A DNA stretch of 64,000 nucleotides from NCBI GenBank assembly GCA_030533085.1, contig JAUNJZ010000007.1, positions 1-64,000 of the forward strand. The letters are read 5' to 3'. Below the pieces are notes generated by a model. The model searched no databases. It was not told the DNA's origin and saw nothing but the letters and a program-made list of their open reading frames with translations. Shown here piece after piece: positions 8,889-17,565 of the stretch. Numbering within the stretch: the stretch's first letter is position 1; every line of letters begins with the position of its first letter. Source of the DNA: Synergistaceae bacterium (GTDB taxonomy: Bacteria; Synergistota; Synergistia; Synergistales; Synergistaceae). The translations under genes were made by a program, and so were the position numbers.

Positions 8889-10587
8889 CGCCGGCGGCAA
8901 AAAGTTCGGAATGGCGGAATTCATATTCCTGCTCTCCGTTCTGATACTCGTTGTAATAGTGGCCCTTCCTGTAATCCTCATATTCTGGACATCCTTCATC
9001 GTTGACGGACATCTCAACATGAAAGCGGTCATGGATACCATCATGCAGGAGGAGACCTTCCAGGCGCTGAAAATGTCCATCATGATAGCGGCCTGCGTCA
9101 CAGTCACCTGCACATTCGTCGGCACCCTCTTCGCCTGGCTTGTGACGAGAACGGACCTCCCCTTCAAGGAGACGATGAAGGTCCTCTTCACAGTTCCGTT
9201 CATGCTCCCCGCCTTCATCGGGGCGCTGGCGTGGAAGATGCTCCTCTCGCCGCGCGCCGGATATATAAACCAGCTCTGGATGGCCATTACCGGGACGCGC
9301 TCCGCGCTCTTCAACATCTATGGATTCTGGGGCATCGTCATCATCGAGACGATGTACCTCTTCCCATTCGTGTTCATTCAGGTCAGCGGCGCGCTCGAAC
9401 GCATGGATCCGACGCTTGAGGAATCGGCCCGCATCTCCGGCGCCGGCCTCTTCACCATCACCAGAAAAATAACGATACCGCTCATAATGCCCGCCGTCGT
9501 GGCAGGAGCGCTGCTCGTCTGCCTCTACTCGCTCTCGCACTTCGGCACACCGGCCATTCTGGGCACCGAGGTCGGGATATACACCATACCGACGATGATA
9601 TACGAGCTCATCCACCAGAGCGCGGGCAGCTTCACGGCGATACGCGCCGCAACGGTGCTGTCGGTCGTGCTCGTTCTCTCCGCGGCGATAATCCTCTACG
9701 CGCAGAACAGAGTCATAAAATCCGGCCGCTTCCAGATAATAGCGGGAAAGAGCGTCCGCCCCACAGTGCTGAAGCTGCGCGGGCTGAGAATGCCGCTTTT
9801 CATCCTCTGCTGCGTCTACCTGCTCATCACTGTCGTCATGCCGACTGTGACGATATTCCTCGTCGGCTTCCTCAACACCTACGGTCTGCCGCTGGCGTTG
9901 GAAAACATGTCGTGGGAGAATTACCGCTACGTCCTCTTTGAGTGGAAGCTCACGAAAGACGCTATCTGGAATTCCGCCTACCTCTCGCTCTCCGCGGCCT
10001 TCGTGACGATGATCGCCGGAGGAATAATCTCCTACGTCCTCGTCAAGCTCAAGGTGCGCGGCAAGTGGTTCCTTGAATTCCTCGGAATGCTGCCCTTCTC
10101 GCTTCCCGGCACGGTCATCGCCCTCGGCGTGATCCTTACCTGGAGCGGACGCTTCGGAGTCAACCTCTACAACACCGCGTGGATAATCTTCGTCGCCTAC
10201 ATCGCGCGCTACATGGCCTTCTCGCTGAAGTCCAACAGCGCCGCGCTGGAGCAGGTGCATGACTCGCTGGTGGAAGCGAGCCGCGCCAGCGGCGCGACGC
10301 CGTGGCAGTCTCTGCGCGACGTGGTCATTCCCCTCATCCGCCCCGGCATGGTGGCGGCCTTCTTCCTCATCTTCCTGCCGGCGCTCCGCGAGCTGACGAC
10401 CTCCGTCCTGCTCTACGGCCCGACGACAAGAACGATAGGCGTCGCTATATACACGCTGAACGAGGACGGGGAGACGGTCTACGCCTGTGCGCTCGCTGGA
10501 ATCGCTCTGCTGCTGATAGTCGGCGGAGAGATACTTATCAAGCGCTTCTTTGAAAAGAAACGCCGCGTCGATAACGGAGGTGCTTAA
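8881..10587 (+). CDS. Fused ABC permease, two BPD_transp domains (FbpB-like)
   Basis: A 568-residue inner-membrane protein with about 12 membrane segments. It carries two copies of the binding-protein-dependent permease domain. Both EAA loops are visible: LEESARISGAGLFTITRKI in the N-terminal half and LVEASRASGATPWQSLRDV in the C-terminal half. Each loop docks one ATPase. The fused arrangement is normal for the Fe3+ and 2-aminoethylphosphonate importers. The start ATG at 8881 overlaps the end of the upstream ATPase gene. Confidence 0.88.
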   Translation: MTSAGGKKFGMAEFIFLLSVLILVVIVALPVILIFWTSFIVDGHLNMKAVMDTIMQEETFQALKMSIMIAACVTVTCTFVGTLFAWLVTRTDLPFKETMKVLFTVPFMLPAFIGALAWKMLLSPRAGYINQLWMAITGTRSALFNIYGFWGIVIIETMYLFPFVFIQVSGALERMDPTLEESARISGAGLFTITRKITIPLIMPAVVAGALLVCLYSLSHFGTPAILGTEVGIYTIPTMIYELIHQSAGSFTAIRAATVLSVVLVLSAAIILYAQNRVIKSGRFQIIAGKSVRPTVLKLRGLRMPLFILCCVYLLITVVMPTVTIFLVGFLNTYGLPLALENMSWENYRYVLFEWKLTKDAIWNSAYLSLSAAFVTMIAGGIISYVLVKLKVRGKWFLEFLGMLPFSLPGTVIALGVILTWSGRFGVNLYNTAWIIFVAYIARYMAFSLKSNSAALEQVHDSLVEASRASGATPWQSLRDVVIPLIRPGMVAAFFLIFLPALRELTTSVLLYGPTTRTIGVAIYTLNEDGETVYACALAGIALLLIVGGEILIKRFFEKKRRVDNGGA

Positions 10588-10589
10588 AG

Positions 10590-11645
10590 ATGGCCTATGT
10601 CGAACTCAGAGATGTGACAAAACTTTTTGGAGAGGTGCGCGCCGTCGACAAGCTCAATCTTTCGATAGAAAAGGGCGAATGCTTCTCATTCCTCGGCCCC
10701 TCCGGCTGCGGAAAAACCACGACGCTGCGCATGGTGGCCGGCTTTGAAGATCTTGACGAGGGAGAGATAGAAGTAGGAGGCAAGATAATATCCTCAAAGG
10801 CTAAAAACTTCTACATCCCGCCGGAAAACCGCGGCTTTGGAATGGTCTTCCAGGCCTTCGCCGTCTGGCCTCACATGACCGTATATGACAACGTCGCCTT
10901 CCCGCTCAAGATAAAGAGAATGCCGCGCGCGGAGATAGAGGAGCGCACAAAACAGGCGCTTGCCAACACGAACCTGACGAAACAGGCTCAGCTCTATCCC
11001 AACGACCTATCCGGCGGAGAAAAGCAGCGCATAGCGCTCGCTCGCGCCCTCTCGATCAACCCCGGACTGCTGCTGCTCGACGAGCCGCTCTCAAACCTCG
11101 ACCCGCACCTCCGCGAAGAGATGCGCTTCGAGATAAAAGACCTGCAGCGCAAATATGACTTCTCGATCATATTTGTAACGCACGACCAGTCAGAGGCGAT
11201 GGCGCTCTCCAACCGCATCATGGTAATGCGCGACGGAAAGACGATGCAGATAGACACGCCGCTGAACATCTACGCGAAGCCGAAGAATCAGTTTGTATTC
11301 AGCTTCATCGGCCTCTCCAACTTCATCAAAGTGAAGCTGGACGGCGGACGCGCCATAATAGAGAGCGCTCCCTCTGCCGGCGCGCTCAGCGCGGAGATCC
11401 CTGCCGAATTTGCCGCCGCCGGAAAGGCCACTCTGGCCTGCCGCCCCTCGGAGGTCAACTTCGTCCCCGACGGTGAGGGGGTAAAGGGAGTCATATCGCG
11501 CATGGCCTATCTGGGAGAGATAGTCGACTACATCGTTAAAATCGGCGACCAGGAGATACGCGTCCAGAAAGGACGGCGCGAGCCTCGCCTTGACGTGGGG
11601 CAGAGCTGCGACGTCGCCTTCCCCGGAGTCGTCTGGTACGAATAG
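10590..11645 (+). CDS. ABC transporter ATP-binding protein 2 (FbpC/PotA-like)
   Basis: A 351-residue ATPase. Walker A GPSGCGKT, signature LSGGEKQR, Walker B LLLLDEP and H-loop VTHDQSEA are intact, with a C-terminal TOBE domain. It begins 2 nt after the permease stop (AACGGAGGTGCTTAAAG before ATG) and ends the operon ahead of a strong terminator. It resembles ATPase 1 along its full length but is clearly a separate paralogue, not a recent duplicate. One permease fusion with two distinct ATPases suggests that each ATPase serves one half of the fused permease. Confidence 0.88.
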   Translation: MAYVELRDVTKLFGEVRAVDKLNLSIEKGECFSFLGPSGCGKTTTLRMVAGFEDLDEGEIEVGGKIISSKAKNFYIPPENRGFGMVFQAFAVWPHMTVYDNVAFPLKIKRMPRAEIEERTKQALANTNLTKQAQLYPNDLSGGEKQRIALARALSINPGLLLLDEPLSNLDPHLREEMRFEIKDLQRKYDFSIIFVTHDQSEAMALSNRIMVMRDGKTMQIDTPLNIYAKPKNQFVFSFIGLSNFIKVKLDGGRAIIESAPSAGALSAEIPAEFAAAGKATLACRPSEVNFVPDGEGVKGVISRMAYLGEIVDYIVKIGDQEIRVQKGRREPRLDVGQSCDVAFPGVVWYE

Positions 11646-11672
11646 CGCCAAATCGCAGGATATTTGAAAACA

Positions 11673-11698
11673 GGCGGCGTCTCGTGAGGGACGCCGCC
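11673..11698 (+). terminator. Terminator of the ABC operon
   Basis: Perfect 9-bp stem GGCGGCGTC / GACGCCGCC with an 8-base loop, then TT. It faces the convergent small membrane-protein gene and may serve both strands. Confidence 0.75.
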
Positions 11699-11706
11699 TT
11701 ATATAT

Positions 11707-12039
11707 TCAGAAAATCGAAAAAATAAGCGCCGCGAGCAAAAGTCCCTGCGTAACGACTGTCAGAACAAGCGGCAGATTTCTGTAAAGCGGCGAAGCGCCT
11801 CGCGCCGCGCGGCGGCAGCGCAGAGAAAGCCATATACAGAGCGCCAGCGCGAGCGGGCTGACAAGAGCCGCCAGCGAAGCTGCCGCAAGTATTGGATAGC
11901 CCGCGCGGAAAAAGAAGGCGGTGGCGAAGCCGCCGCCGTAAGAGGCAGCCAGCGCGGCGGCGGAGAGAAGCATAAGCGCCGCGCAAAGCAGAGAATATAA
12001 CGTGGGAATCAAAAAATCAGGAGACAGAAATTTTTTCAT
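11707..12039 (-). CDS. Small membrane protein, unknown function
   Basis: A 110-residue protein with three to four hydrophobic segments (residues about 10-35, 45-70 and 88-110) and a short basic loop (SLRCRRAARGASPLYRN). I do not recognise the family. It starts just after the terminator of the aminotransferase gene and lacks a strong ribosome site, so expression is uncertain. Its composition matches the surrounding genes. Confidence 0.5.
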   Translation of the reverse strand: MKKFLSPDFLIPTLYSLLCAALMLLSAAALAASYGGGFATAFFFRAGYPILAAASLAALVSPLALALCIWLSLRCRRAARGASPLYRNLPLVLTVVTQGLLLAALIFSIF

Positions 12040-12044
12040 CTGAT

Positions 12045-12080
12045 AAAAAAGCGCGGGACTGCCGGAAAAGCAAGCCCCGC
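12045..12080 (-). terminator. Terminator of the class IV aminotransferase gene
   Basis: On the minus strand, a stem GCGGG...CCCGC with an inner CTTGC/GCAG pairing is followed within 2 nt by TTTTTT. Confidence 0.7.
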
Positions 12081-12109
12081 GGAAAAATTTATTTTCAACC
12101 GGCGCTTGC

Positions 12110-12949
12110 CTAATCCATCCAGCGCGCCTGATTGAGCAGGAAAAGACGCTGCAAATGCTGAGCCACCGGGCCGGGGCGGCCGCCGCCTATCGTCTGGCTT
12201 CCGACGCGCACGACGGGAAGGACCTCCTTCACAGTGCCGGTGATAAAAGCCTCGTCCGCCTCCGCAAGCTCGCTCTCGAGCGGGCAGCGCTCGTCGACCT
12301 GAAAGCCGTTTTCACGCGCCAGCGTAATGATGATCTCCCGCGTGACCCCGCGCAGCACGCTGCCGACCGGGGCAGTTATTATCCTGCCGCCCTTGCAGAG
12401 GAAAAAGCTGCTGCTCATCGCCTCCGTGATCTCCCCATCCGGCGTGATATAGAGAGTTTCAAAATTCGTCTTCTGCGCCTTTGAAAGAGGGATAAGCCCG
12501 AAAAGGTAATTAGTGCTCTTTATAAGCGGGAAAGGACGGGCGACGCGGTTCGGCTCCAGCGTGATGCCGCTTTTTCGCTCCTCCTCCGTCGGCTTGTGGA
12601 CCTCGTCGAAGATGACGAAAAATCTGGGGGCTGGAAAAGAGCCCTTGTTATTTATATCGCCGCCGGTGATATAGGGCTTCACAAGGCCGTCAAACTTTCC
12701 GTTTTCAAGCCGGGACAGCCCGTCGCGAATGACGCAGGGAAGCTTTTTTATTATCTCTCCCGCCTCTATGCCGGAGCCTTCGACGCTGCCCTCCAGCCTT
12801 TCAAGATGCTGCTTCATCGCGAAAGGAGTTCCCTCATATATTCTTATCGATTCAAAGGCTCCTACGCCGCGCTGTATGGCGAGATCCGTCATAGGCAGAG
12901 CGCATTCCTCAAGCGGAACGAATTTTTCGTTATAGTAACAGAGCGCCAC
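12110..12949 (-). CDS. Class IV PLP-dependent aminotransferase
   Basis: A 279-residue fold-type IV PLP enzyme (BCAT/D-amino acid transaminase/ADC lyase superfamily). The Schiff-base Lys lies in LIKSTNYL. The cofactor-binding Glu is in GEITEAMSSSFF, and the phosphate-binding loop is VLRGVTREI. Family sequence alone does not separate branched-chain from D-amino acid or aminodeoxychorismate use. The short length and the RGVGAFESIRIYEG start resemble BCAT and DAAT equally. It starts at GTG 12949 with GGGAG 7 nt upstream. It is a single-gene unit with its own terminator. Confidence 0.85.
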   Translation of the reverse strand: MALCYYNEKFVPLEECALPMTDLAIQRGVGAFESIRIYEGTPFAMKQHLERLEGSVEGSGIEAGEIIKKLPCVIRDGLSRLENGKFDGLVKPYITGGDINNKGSFPAPRFFVIFDEVHKPTEEERKSGITLEPNRVARPFPLIKSTNYLFGLIPLSKAQKTNFETLYITPDGEITEAMSSSFFLCKGGRIITAPVGSVLRGVTREIIITLARENGFQVDERCPLESELAEADEAFITGTVKEVLPVVRVGSQTIGGGRPGPVAQHLQRLFLLNQARWMD

Positions 12950-13175
12950 TCTTATACTCCCTCTTTCAAAAAATATTTATCATACAACCTGAAAGTATAA
13001 CGCTAATCGCCAGATAAACAAGCCGGATTTTTGTCATACGCCCCCTGCGGGAGCGGGAGATTATGATGTGAAACGCGGGGGAATAGCGCCGCGGCAGCAT
13101 ACAGCGAAAAGCGGAAGGAAAGCCGCCTGCTTCCCTCCTGCTTTTCCCGTCTCCGTCAGCGGGCGGAACGCCCTT

Positions 13176-13601
13176 CTACGGCAGCTTTACATTCAGATTG
13201 CAGATTACATATCTCAGCGGCGCTTCGTCACCCGGGCGTTCGTATTTGAATATCATACGGTTGCGGCCGCTGGTTATCGCGTGATAGCGGCGGCGCTCAA
13301 TCAGCGTCGGCGGCTCCTCCGGAGACGGCGCGGGCTTCGTCTCCCTGCTGACGGAGACAAGCGAGACTCCCGGCGGCAGAGAATTGTAATTGCTCCACGT
13401 ATATCCCGGCAGCTCCGGCGCTTCCAGAACCACCTCAAAATCTCCGTTCAGCCTCGTCTCCGCGCTGATCGTCCTGATATCGGTGCTGGCCGTCGCAGGC
13501 AGAGGCCTGTCCGCCCCGTGGCGTCTCCTTGACGCGCTCGCGCTGTCAGCCGCGCTGAAAAAAAGCAGCGCCGCCATTGTCAGAATAATGATCTTCTTCA
13601 T
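13176..13601 (-). CDS. Secreted chagasin-like (I42) protease inhibitor candidate
   Basis: A 141-residue protein with a clear signal peptide (residues 1-24, SASAS). The mature part has the layout of chagasin-type cysteine-protease inhibitors. A Gly-Tyr-Thr-Trp sequence (ELPGYTW) stands where the family has NPTTGYxW, and IFKYERPGDEAP stands at the RPW loop near the end. The first and third inhibitory loops are therefore recognisable but degenerate (APELPG for NPTTG, RPG for RPW). The middle GxGG loop is not evident. The product is exported to the periplasm or outside. Alternatively it is just an Ig-like fold of unknown role. It has a good ribosome site (GGAGGCGATAAGG). Confidence 0.5.
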   Translation of the reverse strand: MKKIIILTMAALLFFSAADSASASRRRHGADRPLPATASTDIRTISAETRLNGDFEVVLEAPELPGYTWSNYNSLPPGVSLVSVSRETKPAPSPEEPPTLIERRRYHAITSGRNRMIFKYERPGDEAPLRYVICNLNVKLP

Positions 13602-13649
13602 CCTTATCGCCTCCGTATCGGCTTATTTCTTTTGCCGTAAATGCTTTCC

Positions 13650-14162
13650 TTATTCCGTCCAGCTTCCAAAGCGGAGCACGGAAGGATCAAAAGCGCCGCG
13701 CTCCCCCTTTTCCTCTCCCTTGCGGCCGATCACGGCGACGCCGGCTATTTCAACGCCGCGCGGCAGCCTGAGAAATTCGCGCAGCTGCGGCTCCTTGGCA
13801 GGGCGCGCGTAAACTCCGTACCAGAGCGAGCCTAATCCCAGCTCCTCCGCAGCAATCAGCATGTTTTCCATCGCGGCGGCGCTGTCCTCAAGCCACGCCA
13901 TGCCGGAGGAATAACCTCTTGTATCGGCGCAGACGGCGACTGCCCACTGCCCCTCGAGAAAAGGAGTTTTCTGCTCTATCTTTTCCGCCAGCGCAGCCAT
14001 CTCCGACTTATTCAGCAGAATGAAGCGGACGGGGCGCAGATTCATCGCGCTCGGCGCGGCGGCCCCAGCTTCGACTATTTTCATCGCCGTCTCGCGCGGT
14101 ACTGCTTCCTCCGTGAATCTTCTGACGCTTCTGCGTTTCATTATAGCTTCCAGTGCGCTCAT
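13650..14162 (-). CDS. Nitroreductase-family flavoprotein
   Basis: A 170-residue FMN-dependent nitroreductase of the short type common in anaerobes. The N-terminal RRSVRRFTEEAVP binds FMN phosphate, PSAMNLRPVRFI is the second FMN segment, and EELGLGSLWYGVYARP is the conserved C-terminal loop. The physiological substrate is unknown, and such proteins reduce quinones, nitro compounds or enones with NAD(P)H. The ribosome site is GGAGACGAAGAAAG. Confidence 0.85.
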   Translation of the reverse strand: MSALEAIMKRRSVRRFTEEAVPRETAMKIVEAGAAAPSAMNLRPVRFILLNKSEMAALAEKIEQKTPFLEGQWAVAVCADTRGYSSGMAWLEDSAAAMENMLIAAEELGLGSLWYGVYARPAKEPQLREFLRLPRGVEIAGVAVIGRKGEEKGERGAFDPSVLRFGSWTE

Positions 14163-14281
14163 CTTTCTTCGTCTCCTTTTTCTCTTCCATATTATATCCG
14201 AATAGCGTCGCTCGCGAAAAGCCGAACGGCTGTTCTCATCCTCCGCCGTTAAGGAAGCTCATACGAAAGCCCCCGCCGCGG

Positions 14282-15175
14282 TCAGCTGAAAGGGCGGATA
14301 CTTCCGTCCGGCGCTATCATCTTTTTCGCATATTCTATGAAGCGGCGGCAGGCTGGGGATGCCTCCGAAAAAGAGGGGAGGCACAGCCCCAGCTCGCGGC
14401 AGACCTCCGGCTCAAGCGGGAGCGCAACCCCCCTGCCGGCGTAGCTGCGCATGACAAGCTCCGGCAGAATACTCAGGCCAAGGCCGTTTTCCACCATCGA
14501 AAAGACAGTATGATCGTCGTGCGACGTGAACTTTATCACAGGCGTGATTGAATATTCCTTCAGCAGCCTGTTAGTGTCATAGTCAAAGCCGTGAGTGACC
14601 AGAATAAAATCCTGACCGTTGAAAGCTTCGAGGGGAAAACTTTTTTCTCCCTCCATCGGATGCCCCTTGGGCAGAATCGCGAGAAAAGGATCCTTCTTCA
14701 GAATAATGCGGTCAAACTCGCGGCCGGGCTGCACGCTCATGAAGGTAAGATCGACCGTTCCCTCCTCAAGCGCGCTCTCCAGGCTGTGAATACCCCCTTC
14801 CGTGATATCGATGCTGATATTCGGATAATCCTGCTGAAAGCGGCGGATGATCATGGGCAGCCAGTGTATCGCGATGCTGGTAAAAGAGCCTATGCGCAGC
14901 ACGCCGCTGATAAGCCCGTTAATGGCGCTGACAGTCTGCCCCAGGCTCTCATTCCAGTGGGCGATCTCGCGCAGGATAGGGACGACGCGCGCCCCCTCCG
15001 GCGTAAGGCTCACGCCGCTGCGCCCTCGCAGAAATATCCGGAAGCCGAACTCATCTTCAACCCCCTTTATCATGTGGCTGACGCCCGACTGCGTGTAGCC
15101 GAAAGCCTCGCCCGCTCTGGTGAGATTTCCGCATTCGGCCGCTTTGATGATGACTTCATATTTTCTGGTATCCAC
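14282..15175 (-). CDS. LysR-family transcriptional regulator
   Basis: A 297-residue LTTR. The N-terminal winged helix (about residues 1-60) contains AGEAFGYTQSGVSHMIKGVE as its recognition helix. The remainder is the two-lobed effector domain (from about residue 85, GVLRIGSFTSIAIHWLP). I place the start at GTG 15175, which has GGAGGGGG 4-5 nt upstream. A TTG 24 nt further up is possible. It is divergent from the large MscS gene with only 75 bp between them, so it may control that gene and itself. The inducer is unknown. Confidence 0.87.
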   Translation of the reverse strand: MDTRKYEVIIKAAECGNLTRAGEAFGYTQSGVSHMIKGVEDEFGFRIFLRGRSGVSLTPEGARVVPILREIAHWNESLGQTVSAINGLISGVLRIGSFTSIAIHWLPMIIRRFQQDYPNISIDITEGGIHSLESALEEGTVDLTFMSVQPGREFDRIILKKDPFLAILPKGHPMEGEKSFPLEAFNGQDFILVTHGFDYDTNRLLKEYSITPVIKFTSHDDHTVFSMVENGLGLSILPELVMRSYAGRGVALPLEPEVCRELGLCLPSFSEASPACRRFIEYAKKMIAPDGSIRPFS

Positions 15176-15250
15176 GGCGTCCCCCTCCGTCTCCTTCAAC
15201 CTCTTTGCCTGTATAATAATAACAGCTCAGAGACGGAAGGCGGTTGTATT

Positions 15251-17416
15251 ATGATGAAATCCTGCGGAAAATATTTTTTGCTCTTTATATTCGCCTTTAT
15301 ACTCACACTTGCGGCAGATATGGCCTGCGCCGCCGCTCTTTCTGAAATACGCGAAGAGCTTGCGGGCTATCAGACAGACCCGCTTGCCCGCGCCGCTCAG
15401 CTTACAAGGGATCTGAGCCGCGTGCGCGGCGTGGAAAACGGACTGGCGCGGCAGTACGACATCCCCGCCTCGGAAGTGCTGGCCTACGAATACGAGCTGG
15501 AGAAAATAATCAACTGCTGCTACAGCATATACTTTCTTCAAAAACGCACAGACTCCGACAGCAATTTCATCCTCGACGACAACAGAATGAGAGAGCTGGC
15601 GGAGGCGAAGGCCCCCTATTCATTTATATTCTATCTTGACGTCATAGAGGACATAGCCAACTGCCGCCGCTCCCTCGCCGCCCTTAATGATATGATCGCC
15701 TCCTCACGGGAAAATCTTCAGCGGATAAGCGCGCATAAAAACGACGTAGAAAGCGAATATCGCCTATGCCGCGAGAAAAGCTCCCTCTCGACGGAAAACC
15801 GCCTTCGCTACAACTTCGAGCTGATGCTCATCAGGGCGAGACTGGAGCTTTGCTACGCGGAATACACCTTCTACGAAATCTCTCTGAAATCCGCAGCACA
15901 GCAGTCCTCGGAGCTGCAAGAGAAGCTGGAGGCGCTGGAGCCGGTGCTGCAAAACGTCCGCGCGAACATCGACTTCACAGGCGACGGTTACAATATGCTG
16001 GATTCCGAGGTCTATTCAAGAGTGAGACAGCTGCAAAGCACCATAACCATGCTCAACTACAAATTTGACGAGCTTGACGAGCAGCGCCGGCGCGCCGAAC
16101 GGCAGACAGACTTCGCCCGCTACTGGATACCGACGGAACAGAAGCTGGTGGAGGATGAAACGCTGCTCGTCCTCGACCTCGTAGAGCTGTGGGGGGCGAC
16201 GCGGCTTACATGGCGCGTAATGGACGACCTCTTCTCCGGGCGGCTCTCGCTGAAAGAGCGCCGCAATCTGCTTTCGGATACAAGGGGAGTCGTCGGGCAG
16301 TGCCGCCATAACCTGAAATACGCGAACGACGCCCTGCAATATCTGCGTTACGTAAATCAGGAGGCCGCGCGGCGCTTCGGCAACGGCAGCTCCCTCAGAA
16401 CAGAAGAAGAGCGCCGGATGCTGGCCGACTTTCTAACGAACATCGAGGCCAGAAAAAACCGCTACCTCTCATACCTGATCATGCTCGGCGAAATGTCCAG
16501 CCAGTTTGAGATCCTGCTGGCCGAGACAGAGCGCGTCATCGGCGAAGCGAACACGGACGACAAAATAGAAAGCCTCTGGCGCGACAACGTCGGCGGCATA
16601 ATGAACATGGAAATATGGAGCATAGACGACTACCCGATCACAGTGAAAAAGCTGGCGCTTGCCCTTGCGATCTTTCTCTTCGGAATGCTCGTCACACATT
16701 ACGCCGTACTGCTGACGAAAAAACACTTCGAGGCAAGCGGACACGTCAGCCGCCACAGCGCGCTGCTCATACAGAACATCGTCTTCTATCTCGGGCTTGT
16801 TATCTCATTCCTTATCACCCTCTGGATGCTCCACATCCCGCTGACCGCCTTCGCCTTCATGGGAGGCGCGGCGGCGATCGCCATAGGTCTCGGCACGCAG
16901 AAAATAATGGGAGACACGCTCTCAGGAATCCTGCTGCTCTTCCAGAAAAAGCTGCGCATAGGCGACGAAGTCGTGATAGGCGACACACACGGAATAGTCG
17001 TCGAAATAACGCTGCAAAACACCGTGCTCGTCTGCCAGCAGTCGCGCCACCTGATAATCCCAAACAGCAAAGTGCTCGACAGCCCCGTGCTCAACCTCAC
17101 GCTGAACAACTCGCTCTCCCGCACCGAAGTAAACGTCTCGATAGCCTACGACAGCGACGTAAATCAGGCCATGTCGCTGATACGCGCCGTCCTCAGCGAA
17201 AACCCGCACGTCCTCAAAACGCCCCCCTTCCGCATAATCCTCTCGGAATTTGAAGACAGCGCGATAAAATTTACAGCCTACTTCTTCATAGACCTCAGCA
17301 AAGTATTTGAATCAAACGTACAAAGCGCCGTGCGCGTGAGCATCCTCGACGCCTTCCGCGAGCATGGAATAGAAATACCCTTCCCGCAGACGGAGGTGCG
17401 CATGAAAGACAAATAA
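15251..17416 (+). CDS. Large MscS-family mechanosensitive channel
   Basis: A 721-residue protein. Residues 1-28 form a signal peptide. Residues about 30-460 are a long, mostly helical periplasmic domain with coiled-coil character, and two outer membrane-spanning helices follow. The pore helix with the Gly/Ala pattern of MscS (AFAFMGGAAAIAIGLGTQ, about residues 533-550) and the beta domain with LIIPNSKVLDSPVLNLT come next. This is the MscK/YnaI-like architecture of an osmotic safety valve in the inner membrane. ATG 15251 follows GGAAGGCGG. TATAAT at 15212-15217 is a possible -10 box. No terminator is obvious downstream. Confidence 0.87.
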   Translation: MMKSCGKYFLLFIFAFILTLAADMACAAALSEIREELAGYQTDPLARAAQLTRDLSRVRGVENGLARQYDIPASEVLAYEYELEKIINCCYSIYFLQKRTDSDSNFILDDNRMRELAEAKAPYSFIFYLDVIEDIANCRRSLAALNDMIASSRENLQRISAHKNDVESEYRLCREKSSLSTENRLRYNFELMLIRARLELCYAEYTFYEISLKSAAQQSSELQEKLEALEPVLQNVRANIDFTGDGYNMLDSEVYSRVRQLQSTITMLNYKFDELDEQRRRAERQTDFARYWIPTEQKLVEDETLLVLDLVELWGATRLTWRVMDDLFSGRLSLKERRNLLSDTRGVVGQCRHNLKYANDALQYLRYVNQEAARRFGNGSSLRTEEERRMLADFLTNIEARKNRYLSYLIMLGEMSSQFEILLAETERVIGEANTDDKIESLWRDNVGGIMNMEIWSIDDYPITVKKLALALAIFLFGMLVTHYAVLLTKKHFEASGHVSRHSALLIQNIVFYLGLVISFLITLWMLHIPLTAFAFMGGAAAIAIGLGTQKIMGDTLSGILLLFQKKLRIGDEVVIGDTHGIVVEITLQNTVLVCQQSRHLIIPNSKVLDSPVLNLTLNNSLSRTEVNVSIAYDSDVNQAMSLIRAVLSENPHVLKTPPFRIILSEFEDSAIKFTAYFFIDLSKVFESNVQSAVRVSILDAFREHGIEIPFPQTEVRMKDK

Positions 17417-17500
17417 CGAAAAAACACGCCGTTATTTATCGGAATAGTCCGCTCAGTCTTATAAACAGATTTTATTTTTATTATAAACAATATCCATAAG

Positions 17501-17529
17501 TTGTATAAAAGCCGCCGCTCTGCTAAAAT
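17501..17529 (+). promoter_or_regulatory. Promoter of the proline racemase-family gene
   Basis: TTGTAT (17501-17506), a 17-bp spacer and TAAAAT with extended TG (17524-17529), 36 bp ahead of the start codon. Confidence 0.6.
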
Positions 17530-17565
17530 AAATACGCTCATATTTTTTAAGGGAGGGACGGCGGG

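Noticed and set aside
14591-15250. Long N-terminal extension of the MscS gene running back through the lysR gene
   Set aside because: The extension overlaps the whole divergent lysR coding region. ATG 15251 has a ribosome site and begins a proper signal peptide.
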